The notes under the pieces are model-generated. The model searched no databases. It saw only the letters and a list, made by a program, of their open reading frames with translations, and was not told where the DNA came from. From Bacteroidota bacterium (GTDB lineage Bacteria; Bacteroidota; Bacteroidia; AKYH767-A; OLB10): a DNA stretch of 64,000 bases. The number at the start of each line of letters is the position of its first letter. Within the stretch, counting starts at the first letter, position 1. The stretch is taken from contig JADKFA010000009.1 in NCBI GenBank assembly GCA_016717725.1, forward strand, positions 1 through 64,000, given 5' to 3'. Below, in pieces: positions 29,728 to 38,032 of the stretch. A program made the translations under genes and the position numbers.

Positions 29728-30234
29728 TTATTGTTCACTTAAATAAATAAGCACTTCATTTTTCTCCACTACTTTACCTTTTATGACAGCAATCTTTTTA
29801 ACGGTTGCATCAACGGTTGCCTTTAATGCGTTTTCCATTTTCATTGCTTCAAGAATGACTAAGGTATCACCCTTTTTCACTTGATCTCCTTCCTTCACTG
29901 GAATATTCACGACCAATCCAGGCATTGGAGCTTTTAAATCTCCCACTCGCTGACTCGAGGAAGCATCCATGCCTAACTCTTTCAACAAATCATCATAACG
30001 ATCACGCAATTGAAGATGAAGCACTTTTCCGTTCAAACGAATACTATGTTTTTTCTCTTTAGGATTGGAGCTAATCACCTCCACATTATAGGAGACACCA
30101 CTATTTAAAAGATGGTAGGAGCCAGGATGCAATTGCTTTAGATCAAAAACTTTTTTTGTTCCATTAATTAATAAATCCGTACCATTTTGTTCTACCTTTA
30201 ATTCAGTTGAACCGTTAATTATCACTTTTGTCAT
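29728..30234 (-). CDS. Biotin carboxyl carrier protein-like
   Basis: A 168-residue biotin carrier subunit. The C-terminal half (about 95-168) is a complete biotinyl domain with MPGLVVNIPVKEGDQVKKGD and the EAMKMENAL motif; the Lys in MKM is the one biotinylated. The N-terminal half resembles the linker regions of propionyl/acyl-CoA or oxaloacetate-type carboxylase carriers. No biotin carboxylase or carboxyltransferase gene is in the window, so its partners are elsewhere or lost from this locus. The domain pattern agrees with acyl-CoA carboxylase alpha-subunit tails split off as separate genes in Bacteroidota. The following SOD gene is probably in the same transcript. Confidence 0.85.
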   Translation of the reverse strand: MTKVIINGSTELKVEQNGTDLLINGTKKVFDLKQLHPGSYHLLNSGVSYNVEVISSNPKEKKHSIRLNGKVLHLQLRDRYDDLLKELGMDASSSQRVGDLKAPMPGLVVNIPVKEGDQVKKGDTLVILEAMKMENALKATVDATVKKIAVIKGKVVEKNEVLIYLSEQ

Positions 30235-30263
30235 GAAACAAAGTTAAAACAAGCAAGTGAAAT

Positions 30264-30281
30264 ATAGCGATACACCGCTAT
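30264..30281. promoter_or_regulatory. Dyad ATAGCG-n6-CGCTAT upstream of the biotin carrier gene
   Basis: A perfect 6-bp inverted repeat with a 6-base spacer lies in the 120-base divergent region between the biotin carrier gene (minus) and the kinase fragment (plus). This position suits an operator. No known site matches by eye. Confidence 0.3.
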
Positions 30282-30354
30282 CAAACATTCCATCGTTAAT
30301 AAAATATCCCATTATTAAGGAAAATATACGGTCCAACCCCTACTTTCGTTAAAG

Positions 30355-30903
30355 ATGTCATATACTCGTCGATTCCTCGTAATTAGTCTTTTAGCTCTTC
30401 TGAGCTTGGTCTCGGGACTATCTATTCAGTGGTGGCAGGAATATAGAGCGGTTCAGCATAAAGAATTGGTTAGTATTGCTGAAACGGGATTTTCTACCTT
30501 GTCAAAAGGCCTTGAAATGAATCTAAACGCCCTTGCCCCACAACTCGAAGGCAATCGTTTTAATGAAAGATCATTTTCCACTGCTTTACAACATCTTAAA
30601 CTTACCGAGAATACCTGTGTATTTGTTTTTGAAAATGGGAGATTAAAATATTGGTCAGATAATAAAGCTTTGCCAGATACATTTAACCTTCTTAATTATG
30701 AAGATGGTAGGGTTTATCTTTTAGGAAATGGATATTACTATTTCAAAAGTAAAACTGTTTCCAACCGAAAATTAGTTGCTCTCTTGCTGATAAAGCATCA
30801 ATATGCATTGCAAAACAAATACCTCGATAATGTTTTTCATCCTGCCCTTTCATTATATAAAGATGTGACATTAAGTTTAAATTCTTCAACGGAAAGGATT
30901 TAG
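30355..30903 (+). CDS. 5' fragment of a split sensor histidine kinase
   Basis: A 182-residue piece with an N-terminal membrane helix (about 7-25) followed by an extracytoplasmic segment. It ends at a TAG at 30901. In the next frame the reading continues without break (GFSFKGPDQKELFRLIF, then a helix with YGVCLFFLSLLAFDALRRLG) to the A-run at 31055-31062, where the frame of the downstream kinase takes over. The two frame changes are explained by one extra A near 30893-30895 and one extra A in A8 (A7 expected). So this and the next entry were probably a single protein of about 1235 residues. It is not clear whether the lesion is real or an assembly error. Confidence 0.7.
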   Translation: MSYTRRFLVISLLALLSLVSGLSIQWWQEYRAVQHKELVSIAETGFSTLSKGLEMNLNALAPQLEGNRFNERSFSTALQHLKLTENTCVFVFENGRLKYWSDNKALPDTFNLLNYEDGRVYLLGNGYYYFKSKTVSNRKLVALLLIKHQYALQNKYLDNVFHPALSLYKDVTLSLNSSTERI

Positions 30904-31034
30904 TTTCAAAGGACCAGATCAAAAAGAATTATTCAGATTAATATTTACTGATAACAGTGAAAATAACGATTGCCCTTTTTACATTTCGATGTTATATGGA
31001 GTGTGTCTTTTCTTCTTAAGTTTACTTGCTTTTG

Positions 31035-34000
31035 ATGCATTACGCAGACTTGGTAAAAAAAAGGTCGGCACCTGGAATACTTTTACTTTTATTCATCATT
31101 GGACTTAGAATCATGATGTCATGGACACAATGGCCTAAAGAAATTTTTGAAAGTGAACTGTTCAGTTCAAAATATTATGCAAGTGGTTTTCTTTTTAATT
31201 CACTTGGAGATCTTTTGTTAACGGTGGTTATTCTGGCCTATATTTTCATATTCGCATACACTTGGCTCATTCAAAGTAAGAAAGTAGAATCCAATTTTAA
31301 GAGTAAAATGCTCATCGTTTTAATCTTTTACTTCACCTTTATTTTTTCAGTATTGATTAATTATTTACTGAGCGGATTAATCATCAATTCGCAAATTTCA
31401 TTTGATATAAATAATATTTTTCAATTAACGGTTTTCACCGCTGTGGGGATGATTGTGATCGGAATTTTATTAAGTACATTTTATCTATTATGCGATGGGA
31501 GTGTATTAATCATTCGAAAAACCAAGCTTTCACTTTCGTCGGTAGCCATCTTGTTTTTGGTTTCACAAGGATTATTTTTAATCTCTTTGTTATTATTACG
31601 AAACAATAATTTATTTACCGATTATGGGGTAAGTGCTTTTTTATTAGCCAATATTTTAATAATTTTCATTGGATATATTCGAAGTACGGAGTTACGACTA
31701 TTTTCCTTTTCCAGAACCGTATTAGTAATCTTAGTGTTTTCGGTTTACACTGCGCAGATTATATACTCTTTCAACGAAACAAGAGAAAAAGAAAAACGTC
31801 AACTCTTAGCAGCCAAGTTAGAAAATGAGCAAGATATCGTTGCTGAATTTCTATTACAACAAGTTGAAACAAGAATTCGAAATGATCGTGAGTTGATTCG
31901 AATGCTTACCTTACCTCCACAAGTGATTTTTTACTCACCTGAAATTTTTGAAAATTTAAGTCGTCATCTTACGAAGCAATACTTTAACGGTTACTTAGGA
32001 CGATATGAAGCGAGTTTTAAATTCTTTAATGCACAAGATCTACCCTTGAATCGCGCAGGAGATCCCTCTTGGAACATTGACAAAATAAAACGAATTAACT
32101 TAACAGAGGGTAGACCAACTGCAAGTCATAATTTTGCTTACTTCCGTGATGAAAATGGAAGGGCACAATACATTGGAATACTTCAACCCGGAGGGAATGA
32201 CTCACCAGTAGGTACCTTAATTGTTGAATTAAATGCTCGATCAACCCAAGAAGAAATTGGACTCCCTGAATTATTATTGAGCAATAAAGTAGGAAATTCA
32301 CGTGACATCAACAAATATGCATATGCTCGTTATCAGAATGGGAAATTAGTAAGTCAGTCGGGAGAATACAATTATTATCTGACGGACGCGCCATACATGC
32401 AATACTTCCGAAACTTAGATGGAATGCGTTTTGTTTCCTTTGATGGAAAACAACATTTATTTTATAAATACGGGAAAAATTTAATCATCATTAGTTCCCC
32501 ACTTCAAGGATTATGGGTGTGGGTGACTTTGTTCTCCTATCTTTTTACATTCTTCAGCTTTAGTTTTTTAGTTTTGAGTATTGCCATACGATTTCTACGA
32601 CAAGGTTTTGATTTGCAGTTCAATTTTAACAGTAGAATTCAACTAACCATTACAATGATTGTTGCAGGAACACTTTTATTAATTGGAGCTGCCACCGTAA
32701 CCTATATTGTAAAAAATTATGAGGAAGCGCAAACAAAACGAATTCGTGAAAAATTGCATAATCTTCGCGTTTTAGTAGAAAGTGAAATTGGAAATCGAGA
32801 ATTAATTGGAAACATGTTGAGTGATGATTTGCAATATCTTTTCACACGATTGGCTAATACACTAAAAACTGATTTCAATTTTTACAGCAACGATGGTCGA
32901 TTGTATTTTTCGTCGCAACGAAGTATTTATGATCAAAATATAATGGCGCCTTTGATGAATCGGACTGCGCTAATTAGTTTAACAACGAATCAAAAAGCAT
33001 TGTTTATTCAGAGTGAAAACATAAGCAATTTAAAATACACTGCTGCTTATGAACAAGTGAGTAACATCAACAATAAACAAATCGGATTCATCAGCATTCC
33101 TTATTTTGATCGAGATACAGAATTAAAAAGGGATATATCAGGATTTTTGGTAGCATTGATTAATTTATATGTACTCCTATTTAGTGTTTCCATATTGATT
33201 GCTTTCTTTATTTCCAATCGAATTACCCAACCTTTACGAATTATTCAAGAAAGCCTAAGCAGAACGAAATTAGGAACAGTAAGTGAACCCATCATTTGGA
33301 AAACGAAAGATGAAATAGGTGCTTTAATTGATGAATACAATCGCATGCTTGAGCAAATTCAAAAAAGTGCTCAGTTGCTCGCTAAATCAGAGAGAGAAAG
33401 TGCGTGGAGAGAAATGGCTAAACAAGTTGCGCATGAAATTAAAAATCCGCTCACACCCATGAAATTAGGCGTACAACATTTGATGCGAGCCATTGATGAC
33501 AACCATCCTAACAAAGATGAATTGGTAAAAAAGATAAGTGTTACGATGATTGAACAAATTGATACTTTATCAAATATCGCTACTGAATTTAGTCACTTTG
33601 CGAAATTGCCAAAGCCGGAGTACACTAAAGTGGAATTAATCAGTGTGATCAATCATAGTTGTGATTTGTACAATGAAGATGAACATGCTAAGATTGTTTT
33701 TGAGAATTCGTCAGAAACCTTAGAGGTACTTGCAGATAAAGACCAGCTCATCCGAATTTTTGGAAACCTCATAAAAAACGCAATTCAATCCATTCCTTAT
33801 GAAAGAGAAGGGAAAATAATTATTTCATTAAAGGAAGAGTCAGATGCCGTGATTGTTTGTATTCAAGATAACGGTATGGGTATACCTAAAGACCGACTAA
33901 ACAAAATATTTGTACCTAATTTCACCACAAAATCGAGTGGGGCTGGACTTGGATTAGCTATGGTAAAGGAAATGGTGGTAGGGATGGGAGGCCAAGTATG

Positions 34001-34064
34001 GTTTGAAACGCAGCAGAATGTGGGAACGTCCTTCTATCTTAAATTACGATTAGGAAATAAATAG
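31035..34064 (+). CDS. NtrY-like sensor histidine kinase, 3' part of a split gene
   Basis: The main part of a membrane sensor kinase, about 1009 residues from the ATG at 31035 (a TTG at 31026 is in the same frame). It has several N-terminal helices, a long extracytoplasmic region, a helix near residues 700-720, and a HAMP domain (NRITQPLRIIQESLSRTKLG). The dimerisation box carries the phosphorylated His in AKQVAHEIKNPLTPMKL (about 800), followed by the ATPase domain: N box FGNLIKNAIQSI, G1 DNGMGIP, and GAGLGLAMVKEMV. This layout resembles NtrY-type nitrogen or envelope sensors. No response regulator gene is adjacent, so the partner is unknown. The gene ends 23 bases from the convergent MarR gene. 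Upstream frames indicate it continues a broken 5' part. Confidence 0.9.
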   Translation: MHYADLVKKRSAPGILLLLFIIGLRIMMSWTQWPKEIFESELFSSKYYASGFLFNSLGDLLLTVVILAYIFIFAYTWLIQSKKVESNFKSKMLIVLIFYFTFIFSVLINYLLSGLIINSQISFDINNIFQLTVFTAVGMIVIGILLSTFYLLCDGSVLIIRKTKLSLSSVAILFLVSQGLFLISLLLLRNNNLFTDYGVSAFLLANILIIFIGYIRSTELRLFSFSRTVLVILVFSVYTAQIIYSFNETREKEKRQLLAAKLENEQDIVAEFLLQQVETRIRNDRELIRMLTLPPQVIFYSPEIFENLSRHLTKQYFNGYLGRYEASFKFFNAQDLPLNRAGDPSWNIDKIKRINLTEGRPTASHNFAYFRDENGRAQYIGILQPGGNDSPVGTLIVELNARSTQEEIGLPELLLSNKVGNSRDINKYAYARYQNGKLVSQSGEYNYYLTDAPYMQYFRNLDGMRFVSFDGKQHLFYKYGKNLIIISSPLQGLWVWVTLFSYLFTFFSFSFLVLSIAIRFLRQGFDLQFNFNSRIQLTITMIVAGTLLLIGAATVTYIVKNYEEAQTKRIREKLHNLRVLVESEIGNRELIGNMLSDDLQYLFTRLANTLKTDFNFYSNDGRLYFSSQRSIYDQNIMAPLMNRTALISLTTNQKALFIQSENISNLKYTAAYEQVSNINNKQIGFISIPYFDRDTELKRDISGFLVALINLYVLLFSVSILIAFFISNRITQPLRIIQESLSRTKLGTVSEPIIWKTKDEIGALIDEYNRMLEQIQKSAQLLAKSERESAWREMAKQVAHEIKNPLTPMKLGVQHLMRAIDDNHPNKDELVKKISVTMIEQIDTLSNIATEFSHFAKLPKPEYTKVELISVINHSCDLYNEDEHAKIVFENSSETLEVLADKDQLIRIFGNLIKNAIQSIPYEREGKIIISLKEESDAVIVCIQDNGMGIPKDRLNKIFVPNFTTKSSGAGLGLAMVKEMVVGMGGQVWFETQQNVGTSFYLKLRLGNK

Positions 34065-34087
34065 GAACTTTTCCGAATGAAATTTTC

Positions 34088-34540
34088 TTAACCTCTCAAT
34101 TTATCTAAAAGTAAATTAAGTTGCTTTAATTCCGCTTCTGAAATATCTTTAAACTCATTCTTCCAAACTTTCATACTTTCATCTATACGTTCAAGCATTG
34201 ACAACCCTTCTTGTGTAATCCATATATCAACTTGCCGGCGACTGTGTCCACAAACTTCACGTTTCACCAAATTTTTTTGACGTAATTTTTCAACCAACCG
34301 AGTCGCGTTCGAATTTTTATCAATCATTCTTTCAGAAATATCACCTAAGCGAAGTGCATTGGGAAAAGAACCACGTAAAATTCTAAGCACATTGAATTGT
34401 TGGGGTGAAATTCCAAAAGGCTTCAAGCGTTGGATATTTTTTACATCGAGCCAGCTGGCCGTAAAAAGTACATTTACAACTACTTTTTGATGCTCGTCTT
34501 CAAATTTAGGTTGTAAAATTTCATCTTCTATTCTTCCCAT
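34088..34540 (-). CDS. MarR family transcriptional regulator
   Basis: A winged-helix regulator of 150 residues from the ATG at 34540; the frame extends 7 codons further upstream. The recognisable parts are an N-terminal helix, the GISPQQFNVLRILRG motif, the DNA-reading helix and wing (IDKNSNATRLVEKLRQKNLVKREVC, then SRRQVDIWITQEGLSML), and a C-terminal dimer helix (LKQLNLLLDKL). MarR proteins usually repress nearby operons and respond to phenolic or oxidising compounds. Its neighbours are a histidine kinase (convergent) and a fructosamine kinase-like gene (same strand, 171 bases upstream), so the target is not evident. The downstream efflux operon is too far to assume control. Confidence 0.9.
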   Translation of the reverse strand: MGRIEDEILQPKFEDEHQKVVVNVLFTASWLDVKNIQRLKPFGISPQQFNVLRILRGSFPNALRLGDISERMIDKNSNATRLVEKLRQKNLVKREVCGHSRRQVDIWITQEGLSMLERIDESMKVWKNEFKDISEAELKQLNLLLDKLRG

Positions 34541-34711
34541 CCTGCAAAGATACAAATACAATTATTGTTGGTACAACTATTTCTACTAATAATCATAAAT
34601 GGTTGATTAGCTACTATCTTCTAGCTTTAAGCAGAGCAATTATCTATCAACCAATTCCAACCAGACTATTTTGACTTGTAAACAATGGAATCGAATTCAT
34701 CCCACTTAATA

Positions 34712-35590
34712 TTAGACCCCAAAATGCTTGAGGCTTGCTTTCAAGTCATTCACATATGAACCACCGAAAAGATTAACATGAACCAAGAGAGGATATAAAT
34801 TCCAAAGTGGAATTCTCTTTTCCCAGTGTGGTTGAAGTGGAAATGCTTGATGATATGATGCATAAAATGACTCATCAAATCCGCCAAATAGTTTTGTCAT
34901 CGCTATATCGGCTTCACGTGAAGAATACGAAACGGCTGGATCAATTAAAACAACTTTTCCGTCTTCTCCAACAATAAAATTTCCACTCCATAAATCGCCA
35001 TGTATTAATGAAGGAGATTCATTCGGTAACAAAGAATCCATCTTCAAAAAAAGAGCATCAAATTTTAATCTTACGTCTTTTGTTATCGCTTGATGAGCTA
35101 CTGTCAATTCCAATTGTGGAAGCAAACGTTGATTAATAAAAAAATCGGTTGCAGAAATTTCCTTTTTATTTCTCTGAGGGAGTCGGCCTATATAATTATC
35201 ATGATCTAAGCCATAATACAACGCAGAATGTTGATGAAGGTGTGCCAATTGCTTTCCAAAATCCTCAAAGAAATTATTATTCTTTTCGGCTGATGGAATA
35301 TAATTAAGAATCAAAACTTGATGTGTTTCCAATTCGCAAACTCCAATTACTTCTGCACAAGAAATAGCTTTCGCTTCTGACAGAATCGCCAATCCTTTTG
35401 CTTCTGAAGAAAACAAATTAGGATAACGGGCAGATGAATTCAACTTCATCACAAATTGTCCATCACTGCTTTCCACTTTATAAACACGATTGATACTTCC
35501 TCCAGCCAAAGGAGAAACAGAGTAAACAGTGGGGCATTCAAAAAAGAGAGATTCCCATGCCAAACGGAATGCATCAGATGGGTTCAACAT
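34712..35590 (-). CDS. Fructosamine/ketosamine-3-kinase family protein
   Basis: A 292-residue kinase of the protein-kinase-like fold that phosphorylates ketosamines at O-3 so that glycated proteins or amines break down. Family motifs are SPLAGGSINRVYKVESSDGQ at about 24-43, FVMKLNSS with the ATP Lys, and ESPSLIHGDLWSGNFIVGEDG followed by VVLIDPAVSYSSREADIAMT, which hold the catalytic Asp and the metal-binding Asp. LFGGF and PLLVHVNLFGGSYV at the end are also typical. Length is normal. It is alone on its strand between MarR and the YbdL gene. A role in deglycation repair is the standard family reading. Confidence 0.92.
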   Translation of the reverse strand: MLNPSDAFRLAWESLFFECPTVYSVSPLAGGSINRVYKVESSDGQFVMKLNSSARYPNLFSSEAKGLAILSEAKAISCAEVIGVCELETHQVLILNYIPSAEKNNNFFEDFGKQLAHLHQHSALYYGLDHDNYIGRLPQRNKKEISATDFFINQRLLPQLELTVAHQAITKDVRLKFDALFLKMDSLLPNESPSLIHGDLWSGNFIVGEDGKVVLIDPAVSYSSREADIAMTKLFGGFDESFYASYHQAFPLQPHWEKRIPLWNLYPLLVHVNLFGGSYVNDLKASLKHFGV

Positions 35591-35743
35591 AACTTTATTG
35601 AGTGAAGATCAATTTCATCCAAAGATAAGATATCAATTCTATAACCCGAGCAAAATTAAAAGGTAATGATTATAAGGACGGAAAGTATATTTATTGGTAC
35701 AAAATCCGATAGCAATTAGTATAATATGTAAATTCGTGAATAT

Positions 35744-36901
35744 ATGCCAGAATTCAAAGGGAACATACGCAGCAAACTTCCAAAAGCGGGAACTACTATA
35801 TTTAGCATCATGTCGGGGCTTGCCAATGAAGTTGGTGCTATTAATTTAAGTCAGGGTTTTCCAGGATTTCCCGTTTCAGAAAAACTCATTTCACTGTATC
35901 ATGATGCATTAAGAGCCGGGCATAATCAATATGCTCCGATGCCAGGTATTTTTACTTTGCGCGAATGCATTGCTGAAAAGATGGAAGATTTATATTCTTG
36001 CGTGTACGACCCTGAGACCGAAATCACGATTACTGCTGGTGGAACACAAGCTTTATATACTGCCATCAGTGCATTGATTCATGAAGGAGACGAAGTGATT
36101 GTTTTGGAACCGTCCTATGATAGTTATGTTCCGGCGATACTTCTTGCAGGAGGAATTCCAGTACACATTCCACTTCAGCCGCCGAATTATTTCATTCCTT
36201 GGGAAGAAATAAAAAAACTCATCACTCAAAAAACGAGGATGATTATTATCAACACGCCACAAAATCCTACCGGAACCATACTAACGGCGAAGGATATGCT
36301 ACAACTTGAAAAAATTACAGATGGTACGGATATTATTATTTTAAGTGATGAAGTATATGAGCATATCATCTTTGATGGATACGAACATCAGAGCGTTTCA
36401 CGTTATCCGAAATTAGCATCGCGGAGTATGGTCGTGTTTTCGTTCGGCAAAACATTTCATGCAACAGGATGGAAGGTAGGTTATTGTTTAGGACCTGCCC
36501 ATCTCATGAAAGAATTTAGAAAAGTACATCAGTTCACTGTTTTCTCTGTTAACACAGCACTACAACATGCACTAACCGCCTACATGTTAAACAAAGAAAA
36601 TTATATGGGACTCAGCAAATTTTACCAAGAGAAAAGAGATTATTTTCAACAATTAATGAAGGGGAGCAAATTTAAGATACTCCCTTGTTTGGGATAGTAC
36701 TTTCAATTGCTCGACTACTCATCCATCAGCAAAGAAAAAGATACAGAGTATGCTATTCGCTTAACAAAGGAAATCGGAGTAGCGTCTATTCCAGTATCTG
36801 TATTTTATTCGGTGCCTCATGATTATCACTTATTGCGATTTTGTTTTGCGAAAGAAAATGACCAGCTTGAAAAAGCGGCAGAGCGGTTGTTAAGTATCTA
36901 A
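35744..36901 (+). pseudogene. ybdL: Methionine/glutamine aminotransferase (YbdL-type) with internal amber codon
   Basis: A PLP-dependent class I aminotransferase that acts on methionine, glutamine or related amino acids with 2-oxo acids. The first 317 residues carry INLSQGFPGFP, TITAGGTQALYTAI, NTPQNPTGTIL, LSDEVYEHIIFDG, and the PLP-lysine motif FSFGKTFHATGWKVGY. At 36695-36697 a TAG interrupts the frame within LPCLG-TAG-YFQLLDYSSIS. The same frame then continues for 67 more codons to TAA at 36899-36901 with normal family sequence, including LRFCFAKENDQLEKAAERL. The site usually holds Thr or Ser; TCG to TAG would be a single change. The product would lack the C-terminal domain. Readthrough, or an error in the assembly, is the alternative. 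The omega-amidase lies downstream. Confidence 0.85.
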
Positions 36902-36923
36902 AAATTCGCTCGCGAATTTTTAG
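36898..36923. terminator. AT-rich perfect hairpin at the end of ybdL
   Basis: CTAAAAATTCG, CTCG, CGAATTTTTAG forms a perfect 11-bp stem with a 4-base loop, overlapping the ybdL stop codon. Its arm carries a T5 run. It may act as a weak terminator in either direction. Confidence 0.5.
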
Positions 36924-36935
36924 ATGAGATTGGTT

Positions 36936-36963
36936 GTTGGATGTTGGATGTTGGATGTTGGAT
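36936..36963. repeat. Four tandem copies of GTTGGAT
   Basis: Perfect 7-bp repeat, four units. Farther on, AGTTTTTGAATCC is repeated at 36988-37000 and 37016-37028. The copy number of the heptamer could vary by slippage. It lies in the 238-base gap between ybdL and the omega-amidase. Confidence 0.75.
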
Positions 36964-37097
36964 TTTAGCTTTTTGATTTGAAAGTTTAGTTTTTGAATCC
37001 GAAGGTTTGCTGGACAGTTTTTGAATCCAGAATTATTTTACAGGTTGAAAAAAGATAAATCTGTTCTTTAACATATATCTCTAGGAGTTTCTATACA

Positions 37098-37112
37098 TTT
37101 CGTACATTCGTA
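37098..37112 (+). repeat. Copy of the TTTCGTACATTCGTA dispersed repeat
   Basis: Exact 15-base match, in opposite orientation, to 18137-18151. It lies 28 bases before the omega-amidase start and might contain part of its promoter. Confidence 0.5.
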
Positions 37113-37139
37113 AAGTCATTTATATACAAAATTCATCCT

Positions 37140-37958
37140 ATGCCAAAAAACCTCAGTATAACATTAGTACAACCCAATATTAAATGGGAATCACCCATTG
37201 AAAACTTCCGCTTATTAAACAAGCAACTTTCCAAAATGGAAAAAGGAGAGAGTGATATTCTTGTTCTTCCTGAAATGTTTAGTACAGGGTTTAGCATGAA
37301 TGCAAAAAAATTGGCGGAAGAAATGGAAGGTCCGGCGATGCAATGGATGTTTGAAACAGCACAAGGATTAAAAGCTGCTATTTGTGGATCCATCATGATA
37401 AAAGAAGAGGGGAAATTTTACAACCGATTTATATGGATGGAACCCGATGGACATTATGATCATTACGATAAAAGACATCTTTTCCGAATGGGAAAGGAGG
37501 AAAAAACATATACGGGAAGTACAGAAGGTATCGTAATTGAATACAAAGGTTGGGGATTTTGTCCAATGGTTTGCTATGATTTACGTTTCCCCGTATGGAG
37601 CAGAAATAGAATTATTGGAAAAGGAGCGAAAGCAAAATACGATTACGATGTTTTACTTTACGTTGCGAATTGGCCTGCAGTACGCACTTATGCTTGGCAA
37701 CAATTATTGATTGCAAGAGCGATCGAAAACCAATGCTATGTAGCGGGTGTAAATCGTGTTGGTGAAGATGGTAACAAAATAAAATACTGTGGCGACTCCG
37801 GATTATATAATCCTTTGGGCGAACCCATCAGCAATTTAAAATCGAATAAAGCTGGACTTCAAACCATCGAACTCAACTGGAAAGCTTTGCAGGACATCCG
37901 TAAAAAATTCCCAGTATTATTGGATGCGGATACGTTTGAGGTGGATACTCGAGTTTAA
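37140..37958 (+). CDS. Omega-amidase (nitrilase family, YafV-type)
   Basis: A 272-residue carbon-nitrogen hydrolase that removes the amide from 2-oxoglutaramate or 2-oxosuccinamate. The nitrilase catalytic residues are visible: Glu45 (LVLPEMFSTGFS), Lys111 (HYDKRHLFRMGKE) and Cys145 (FCPMVCYDLRFPVWSR). Also typical are ADVLLYVANW-like DVLLYVANWPAVR and NQCYVAGVNRVG. It has no signal peptide, so acts in the cytoplasm. It follows the YbdL-type aminotransferase on the same strand, which fits the glutamine transaminase/omega-amidase pathway in which 2-oxoglutaramate made by transamination of glutamine is cleared by this enzyme, often in methionine salvage. The separation of 238 bases with a hairpin between suggests two transcripts. 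Confidence 0.9.
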   Translation: MPKNLSITLVQPNIKWESPIENFRLLNKQLSKMEKGESDILVLPEMFSTGFSMNAKKLAEEMEGPAMQWMFETAQGLKAAICGSIMIKEEGKFYNRFIWMEPDGHYDHYDKRHLFRMGKEEKTYTGSTEGIVIEYKGWGFCPMVCYDLRFPVWSRNRIIGKGAKAKYDYDVLLYVANWPAVRTYAWQQLLIARAIENQCYVAGVNRVGEDGNKIKYCGDSGLYNPLGEPISNLKSNKAGLQTIELNWKALQDIRKKFPVLLDADTFEVDTRV

Positions 37959-38032
37959 ATTATAGAGCTAGTTGAACTCAATAGTATTCAAATATAGTAG
38001 CATTGAAATTTTATTTTTTACTAATAAAATTT

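Noticed and set aside
30239..30246. TAACTTTG on the minus strand, a perfect -7 box before the biotin carrier gene.
   Set aside because: It ends only 4 bases before the ATG at 30234, which would place the transcript start at or after the start codon; no -33 box is at the right distance.
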